Positions 1 to 9,300 of a stretch of 64,000 bases of DNA are shown piece by piece. The notes under the pieces are model-generated. The model saw nothing but the letters and a program-made list of their open reading frames with translations, searched no databases and was not told the DNA's origin. The DNA lies in the NCBI GenBank assembly GCA_011033025.1, contig WFMF01000146.1, positions 310,001 to 374,000 on the forward strand, read 5' to 3'. A program made the translations under genes and the position numbers. This DNA is from Beroe forskalii (lineage: Eukaryota; Ctenophora; Nuda; Beroida; Beroidae). Position 1 is the first letter of the stretch. The number at the start of each line of letters is the position of its first letter.

Positions 1-262
1 TGATGGCTAACACTCGCGCGGCTCCCGATTTTCGCATTTGATTGAAGTTAAATTAGCTTGATCAGTAGATACGAAGAAATATGCCTTTAAAATCCTGGCC
101 TGAAGGTCTTCTTAAATTTCAATACGTTTTTGGTACTCAAGTTCAATAACACGATGATAATCAGTCATCACAAAACAGGAGTAGCACTTTGCACACCTTT
201 ACAAATACCACCAACACAACATCACATGTCACTTGAACATCGAGAACATGACATTCACATAC

Positions 263-323
263 CTGTAGCACCCCAGCGTTTTATCTCACAGGCAGCCATC
301 TTGGGAAACAGCTTGTCTTGGAT
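263..323 (-). CDS. Innexin exon 7 (loop 2, FPKM..C motif)
   Basis: 61 bp, phase 0 in and phase 1 out. It encodes IQDKLFPKMAACEIKRWGAT, which lines up with the innexin FPRVTxC extracellular motif. The following exon (TM4) is not in the window. I see no coding sequence in positions 1-262. Confidence 0.82.
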
Positions 324-3300
324 CTGAGTCTTGTAGTTCACACCAATCTGTCGAAGAATTCATTGCATAATCACAACTTTGCTTTTGAAGGCTTTGGGGA
401 AACTGGATGTTTAGTGAAATGAATTTATGAATCAGACATCTGTAGCCATCAAATTCAAGCTCAATGTTCCATAAGGGTGCGCTCCAAAGAAACATTAAAA
501 AAGGTGCACCCCAGTGTTTAAGATGAAGTGAATTGCCTGCAGTCCATACCTCTTCCTCCTCCCGGGACCAGAGAATCCCGTACTCGAGGAAGCTGCCAAT
601 GTGGAACATCTGGGCAGTGAGCCAGAAGAGGAAGACAGAGAAGGCCAGGTAGCAGGTCTTGGTTGACACGATGGTGAAGAAGAGCAGGTGCTTCTCCACC
701 CTCTTCCCGAAATACTGGTCTGTGTGCATGTAGGCGTGTATCCTAACAAATAACCACCTGTGGGAGGTAGGTTGGTAAAAGTGGGATATCTTCATGGGGG
801 CATGTTCAATGTTCATCATATCTTATTATGGGAGTTGCGACTTAAGAAAAATATTCAGGGTTATTGAATGATGGTCGTAGGAAAAAGGGAATTTTATGTA
901 CGCTGGATTAATAAATACTAATGACTATGGTTAATAACGCATCAAAGTTTTGAGCCTCAAAGCTGAGATGGAATAATTCTACGTCTCAGTTTTGGACAAT
1001 TAGTATCACTATTTTGCAATAAACCTTGCAGCTTTGCTTGTTAACAGCTCCAGATCCTCTGCCGTCTCCACAGGGTTGTGTAGCATTGCTATAACTGGCT
1101 TTAGAGCGCCCATGCCTGCAATACTTGTGGTTAGAAATAGGTTAATGTCATGTGGACCCATGCCTGGGATAAAACTTGGGGTTGGTAATAGCTGCATATG
1201 CAGACCCCATGCAAATTATATCTCCACTTCAGCCCACGAAATTTATAAAATAGAAATAATTCGTCCCAAATAACATTTTATGAAGGTTACACACTGGTAG
1301 TATTACGCGTCTTTTTAGAGACCTTAGTATTACAACTGATCATGAATTTATTGCGAATTAAACAAAATTAATCAAACAGAATTATTGAGTATGTGATAAT
1401 AACACCCCCCAGTTTATTACCGAAGAACTTGAACATCATGTAGGGCACGAAGAAGATGCAGGAGGCCGTCCAGAAGTAGAAGGCAGTGAACTGGTACCAG
1501 GAGTGGTAGATCCTGGGGAGTGGGGACATGATTAAAGTTAATCCTATCTTCAACAGATGGTTATTTATTTGTCGTGCTCTTTAGTAAGGGATGTATCTGC
1601 CCCAGGCTGTAACCCCCTGTGAACTAAATCCTCCCAAAGATGTTAGAACGTTTTTCGGTAGTTCATAGGTCATAGAAACCCCTAAGAAAGTTATCCAAAA
1701 ATTCCTTGGGGAACCTTGATTTTTACCCCTTTTTTACCCGCGTGTGGGTTAAAACTTTAAATGGCGATATCTCGGCTTCCTTTTGAGATACGGAGCTCAA
1801 CAACCACACTAAAATATGCGCAATGGACACATTTAGTTGGGCGGGTCATGGTCCCAGGTCGCTATTTTGAACCGTTTTCGAGATAATCGCCAAAAACCCC
1901 TTTTTAGCTATGCGCGAAGGGGGTAAAAAAAGTGGTCCCGGTAAATACAGCTGTACTGTGGGTAAATTGGCACTAATTATGCTCACAGACACTTCTATCA
2001 GTTCTTCATAGCCTAAAGTAACACCAAAAAAAAGTTATCCAAAATATTCCATAATTTAACCCCCTTTTCACCCCTTTTTCAAACCCCTGCGTAAGCCAAA
2101 TTTTCAAATGGCGATATCTCGGCTTTCTTTTGAGATACGGAGCTCAACAACCACACTAAAATATGCGCAATGGGCACATTTGGTTGGGCGGGTCATGGTC
2201 CCAGGTCGATATTTTGAACCGTTTTCGAGATAATCGCCAAAAACCTCTTTTTCGCTATATGCGCAAAGGGGTAAAAAGTGGTCCCGGTAAATACAGCTGT
2301 ACTGTGGGTAAATTGGCACTAATTATGATAATAGACATGTCTATCAGTTGTTCATAGCCTGAAGTAACACCAAAATAAAGTTATCCGAAAAAATTCCATA
2401 ATAAAACTCCGACTTAATATGCAGGCAAGTCTCGTCTTGCTTTGCAGTCTGATTGATGCCACGGGCGTTGGCAGCTTGCCAGTCCAGAGAGGTCCTGGAC
2501 AGACTGGCTGCTCTCAGCTCAGGATATAGCCCGGCAGTCCGGTGGCCTAAAAACCACCCAGGAGTTCACACCCTTGGCCTAGCGTATTAGGGATAGTCTC
2601 TATGCTCAGCATGGCTGCCACTGGCCTGGTCGATTAAACCGACCTTGGCCTTTCTACTAAGACTAAGACAGCTGTACTGTGGGTAAATTGGCACTAATTA
2701 TGATCATAGACATGTCTATCAGTTGTTCATAGCCTGAAGTAAACCCCTGTGTAAGCCAAATTTTGAAATTGGGATATTTTGACTTTCAATCGAGATACGG
2801 AGGTCTGGTATTTGTATATAAGGTTTTCAACTTTACATGCTAACCGGTAAATTTTTAATAGGTAACTCAATGACTTTTGCACTGATGATGATGATTTGAA
2901 AGTACTTTGCATTAAAATGTCAGCTCGTTGTGGTTAGTCGTGTTGTGGAACTTGGCAATTACAGTGTTTTATTATCTTACAGCTGTCAAAAACCAATCTA
3001 GAATGTCTAGAAAAAGCACATTTGGTGGGTTAAAACATGGTTTCAAGTCTTTATATCATACCAATTTAGCAATTTGATGAAAATTTCTAAAAACCCTATT
3101 TTTTGCCAAATTCAGTGGGCTAAACGTATAAAAGAGGTCGAAATATGTCTTAGGCGAGTAATCATTTTCACATAAGATGACCATTTCTGATTGTTAACAA
3201 AACATAAAACACTATTACTGTATAATCCATAAATACATCGTACTGAAATAGGGAAGCAGTAATTTTAAGTTTCGATATTACAAAATAAGCAACTAAAATC

Positions 3301-6300
3301 ACTTCTTTTCATCTTATAAGGGTCCTTCAGATTTAGATGCTACTTATCTTTCAAACCCATGAGGTTTGAAATAGCAGTGTTTCTGAACTTCTTTCTCCAG
3401 CAGAAAGCACACAGAATCATGCTTGCAACAATACACAACATAACTGCTGCCAGTAAGGAAATTTCTGTCCTATCTCTTTATTAGATAAGCCTCATGGATG
3501 TTGGATAGTTGCTTTCATGGTGTCATTCTCTAAAGAGTGTTTTAACATGGTATATATCCAACCAAGTATATCCCATATCTTCCTTGCTGCCAGAGTTGGG
3601 ATTAATATCTGCTTGAAGAGTCATATTTTTTTCAGGTGGGTATAATATCTTGTGGTAAGTGCTTGGGAATTTACCTTCAACTTAAATTCTTGAGAAACCA
3701 TTCCAAAATCCAAGGTATAAGGGCACACCCATTTATACATTTATGGTAACCATACTCCGACGCCCAGCTAGACTCACAGCAATAGAACTGTGGTTTGTGG
3801 CCAGCCATATGCCACCATCCATAATGAAAGTTGACAATTGCTTGCAATGCGAAATCATGAATGGACAAGTTATGTTGAATACATTATTTAGGCAAGAGCA
3901 CGAAATTGATGCTTTAAGGCCATCTATGCATTGTCTGATTGACATTAAATTCCATAGAAACCCCCATCTTTCCTGGCCAGTACGTTTGGCAGGATAATAT
4001 TTGAGCATGGCTTTGCTTCATGGCATGGCCAGCTCTAAAATTCTACCTGAATACCACGAATGGTCAATCAGAAATGGTCATTATATATCAAAATGATGAC
4101 TCACCTAAGACGTATTTTGACCTCTTTCATACGTTTAGCCCCCTGAATTTGGTAAAAAAATTTCCAAATTCCATCAAATCGATCTGAGATATGAGATAGA
4201 AACTTGCAACCTTGTTCTACCCCACCAAATGTGCTCATTCTAAACATTTTAGAGTGGTTGTTGATCTCTGTAGATATCTCAATTGAAAGTCAAAATATCC
4301 CAAATTCAAAATTTGGCTTACGCGGGGGTTTGAAAAAGGGGTGAAAAGGGGGTTTTATTATGGAATTTTTTCGGATAACTTTATTTTGGTGTTACTTCAC
4401 GCTATGAACAACTGATAGACATGTCTATTATCATAATTAGTGCCAATTTACCCACAGTACAGCTGTATCTACCGGGACCACTTTTTACCCCTTTGCGCAT
4501 ATAGCGAAAAAGGGGTTTTTGGCGATTATCTCGAAAACGGTTCAAAATATCGACCTGGGACCATGACCCGCCCAACCAAATGTGCCCATTGCGCATATTT
4601 TAGTGTGGTTGTTGAGCTCCGTATCTCAAAAGAAAGCCGAGATATCGCCATTTGAAAATTTGGCTTACGCAGGGGTTTGAAAAAGGGGTGAAAAGGGAGT
4701 TAAATTATGGAATATTTTGGATAACTTTTTTCTGGTGTTACTTTAGGCTATGAAGAACTGATAGACGTGTCTGTGAGCATAATTAGTGCCAATTTACCCA
4801 CAGTACAGCTGTATTTACCGGGACCACTTTTTTACCCCTTCGCGCATAGCTAAAAAGGGGTTTTTGGCGATTATCTCGAAAAAGGTTCAAAATAGCGACC
4901 TGGGACCATGACCCGCCCAACTAAATGTGTCCATTGCGCATATTTTAGTGTGGTTGTTGAGCTCCGTATCTCAAAAGGAAGCCGAGATATCGCCATTTAA
5001 AGTTTTAACCCACGTGAGGGTAAAAAAGGGGTAAAAAATCAAGGTTCCCCAAGGAATTTTTTGGATAACTTTCTTAGGGGGTTTCTATGACCTATGAACT
5101 ACCGAAAAACGTTCTAACATCTTTGGGAGGATTTAGTTCACAGGGGGTTACGGGTCAATCCCTTACTACTTCGACTATTTTCCCGTTACACGAAACCGAA
5201 ATTGTTATTAAAAAATCCAAACACCCATATAATGATTGAGAACCCGCGGTGGGGAACCACTAAGGGCTTTGAAAATATATAAATAAATCTGAAATAATTA
5301 TAATCCCATTCCCTTCTGCTGACCACCACTTTCATTAATCAGCGATCACTGATCACCCTACTACTGTCCATACCACCCCCACTGGTGTGATTGGAAGATT
5401 TCACGCGCTTTAGAATTTCAAAGCCGAGTGGCTGAGGAGCACTCATGATTATATGGAGCTGTATTGAATAGTATTACTATTGTACTATTTCTTTTCTTTC
5501 ACAGCCCTAGTTATGGGTACCCCACAACTAAATTGATTTGGAAAGCAAAATAAACGGGTTGATTATCAAAAAACGATTAAAATTGGTATAGAACAAGCAC
5601 TTCAACGAGGGTCCACAATAAGAAATCTAAAAATTAAACTTGAGCAAAAAGGATATGGTCCTCATCAAAATACAGTCATTTGCTGATAAATCTTAAATCC
5701 ATTCAATGTTCACCATGTCCTCTGTCTTTTTCTAAAGCTTCGTTTCTTTCAAATATGTTTTTTGGAAACACAGCAAATAATATCTTTTTTAAATTTTTTT
5801 AATGAGCAGCACAACAAATATCCACTCAATGAAAATTTGTCATCAGTGTTGATATTCCCAACATTCATTAACCACTCAAGTAAGTGTTTGTTCGCAGAAT
5901 TATTTCTCTGCTGTATTTGTCGTCTTGATATTTGCTGACATTTCCACAGACTCATCAGCTAAAACTTTGCCATTCATGCGACTAAACATTCCAACTATGG
6001 ATTGCAAAATCCAATGGCTCCTCACTTTTTTGAAAACCTTTGAAACCCAATCAGAAATGACATTATTGAGAATCAGTGGATTCAGCACCGATGTGAAAGG
6101 TATGAGAACCAGAGAAAAGATAGGATACCATATGGAAGCATCTAAAACCTCTGTGGCATGCAATAAGCAGATAACGAGGAAGGCCACCCAGCAGCAAACA
6201 TCAGATACGATGATGAGCATGATCTTCCGCTGCATGGCGTTGTTCCTGGCTTTTATCTGCTTCTTGTTGGCAGATACAGCAAGATTTCCAGAAGATTTGA

Positions 6301-9300
6301 CAGTGAATTTCCAGATACCTATGTAGGAAACAGAAATAGCTGTCATAGAAGCTGAAAGGAAGAATAAGATAGTCCAGACAAATGAACCTTGGGGATCTTT
6401 TTTCGTCACCAAATACTTGAAAAGACAGACAGCATCGTTGCCATAAAAATGTAATTTTTGAGGCCAAACACCACCATAATCATTTGAAAACATATTTGAT
6501 GCCAAAGACCTCATACCAGACCAACTTGGGTAATTATTAGATACAGACCTAATTCGTCCATAATAGGCTCTCAAAATTTCAAATAATTTAACTTTGTTGG
6601 ATGTTCCAATAAATAGAGGATTTTTAACGTCATAAACTAAGCCATTCACAAAGAAATCTTCAAAACCATCATACAACGGGCCTATGGCAACTACCAAAGA
6701 AACCACAACCATAGCTGATACCATGAGCACAACTTTGAGGACATATTTCCTGGTTATGCCCCTGGCTTGGGTAAAGTCCTTCTGTATGACATGGAACCTA
6801 TTCACACTTAACACTGTCATGGACATAACAGATACACATGTGGAGAAGGTGCTCAGTATCCCAATCCATGAACAGCTCTTGCTGGTCAACCAATCATTCT
6901 GCGAGGTGCAGTAAGTCTGTCCATAGATTGCATCGTGAATAACGACTATCAGAACATAAACCCCAGTGAGAAGATCGCCTATGTTGATTAACAGGAGGAA
7001 TAATGTGTTGAACAGAGTACGAACAGATTTACAGTTAGCCAATGCAGAGATTTGCTTCGGTAAAATGATAACATTGTATCCCATTGCCTGAACCCCCATA
7101 AACCAAGCCAGCACTTTTATCGACAGTGATGAGATTATCTGCTTGTTACACCTATCATTACATTCATCAGAATAGTCCATACAATCGACATTATCATCAC
7201 ACACCATGGATAGAAATATCAACTCTCCTGAATCCTTGCACTTGAAGTGGTTTAAGCAATTCTTCTCGTCTGACATGTCTCCACAGTCGTCAGTAATATC
7301 ACAGACCCTCTCAAACCCCACACATCGGAGGTTTGCACATACAAACACCTCACTGTGGTAAACCACTTTGTGGTCTTCTTTCCTTTTCAAGAGGAATGAA
7401 AGTGCTGACCTGTTCATCAACGTGTATATTCTATCTGGATACTGGCCTACACATGAGTTGTGTCTGAGCAATCTCTTGAGTGGGCAAAGTGACTTTTTGC
7501 ATAGGTCTGCACAACTTAGAATCAAATAATTTTTACCAAAAACATGTCCACAATCCACCAGTCTTTCTGGATATGTAAGGCGAATGGCAGCTGTCCGTCC
7601 GAGAAAGTGTAAACTGGGGGCTTTTAAAATCCCTCTGCTACACATAGAGCTGTTTCTTAGTAACATCAAACTTTCCATGCCTTCCAAGCATTCCAATAGT
7701 AAATATCTTCTTTTGACTTTCACTGGAGTGGTAAGCACATGAAATTGCCGGCGAGATTTTTCACAGACTCTATTTTCATTTCCACAGGTATCTTTCCTGT
7801 CGCAAAGTCGGTTGAACTCCACGAATTTCCCGTCATCCTTGCAGAGATACACTTCAGAACACTTTCCGCTGTCATTCAAACTGACAAACCTGTGTGTTGC
7901 TGCGGATCCACAAGACTCCCAGCTATCACCTTCATCAACACCATCCCAACAGTCTGCAATCTCATCGTGAATCCATCTTAGAGGGAATGGAAGTGGTTTT
8001 TCTCACGAACGCTATAAGTTCGGATACATGATTTCTCAGTCATGAGCTTGCACTCCGAATAGTCCTCATCCGAGTAGTCTTTACAATCTGGGAAGCCATC
8101 GCACAGCTGGTGCTTATGGATTTCACAGGATACCGATGTCCTGACACATTCCTTATCAAGACCATTGTCACACAAAGCCTCCCTTTCTCTGACTAACCTC
8201 AGTTTGCTACAAATTAAAATCTTTGCGACTGAAGAAGAAAACCCGTCAATTTCACAATTAAGTCCAACCTTTGCTTCGTCGGAACAATTAGTTTGATCAA
8301 GGTAATTTCGACAATAAGGCGTATCATCAAACATTATCTTGGGCAACAATGGGACCCTCCCCACAGGACCACATCTATTGAAATTGAATAATGGGACTGA
8401 CTTGTTCAACTTCACATTTCTTATGTCAGAACGAAGGCACAACTTATCGCTTTTAAATTCAGCAATTGCTGAACTATTTGCGGAGCAAATACTCTCATCA
8501 TACCCATCTTTACACTCCATTTCACCATCACACAGATTATGTATCGCAACGTACGTTCCGCCGTCACAGTGCACGCCATACCGGAACCCATTGCAGAAAC
8601 TCTCGTCCGAGCACTCCGGAAAGCCGTAGAGCAACTGGCAGTATCCGTCACACTCCCCCTCAATGTCACGAAACGTGACACCTGATAATTAGCTGTGATA
8701 AATGCTGATTTTCCTCTAATATTTGCGACAAAATGAGAAGCAGCTTTTAATTCGTCGTAAAAACTTTATTTATCATTCAACTTTCAACGACATCGTCAGA
8801 AATTCCTCGAATTTGAAGTAGTCCTGTAAAGTTTAAAACTCACCTGACGTTACAAACGTCTTAGCTGACTCTGAACACACGGCTGTTTTCTTGATCAGGT
8901 TGGTGATTGCAGGACTTTCGTTTGGGATATGGTAGTAATATCTTTCATCAACAGCATTTCTGCAGATAAATCCACAAGGAAACTCTTCATCTGAGAGTTC
9001 AGCTTCCGGGTTCAAACCACATGCTTGGTAGAACTTAGCATCGCCTTCAGGGCAGACATTCGTAACAATTGTTTGCTTTGAGCTCCTATGAAATCGACTG
9101 AGGTATGTCTCCTTGGACATTGCACACTGATATTGTGACTTTTGCACAGTTGAGTTGAGAACTCGAACCTTTTTCATGAAATTTCTACCTCTTGTGTCCT
9201 TGAAAGTAGGATCTGGCATAATGACGTATCCATCTGAAAACAACTTAGCTACTTGAAGGAGTTGGATGGAGGGAAGAGACCAAAGATGCTGTGCGCAAAT

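Noticed and set aside
286-819. 177-codon minus-strand frame read as one protein
   Set aside because: Only the parts at 550-742 and 286-323 are innexin coding sequence; the rest of the frame is intron between GTATGG and CTCAG.
3677-4008. Open frames on both strands in the core of the palindromic element
   Set aside because: Short, overlapping and without catalytic motifs; probably chance.
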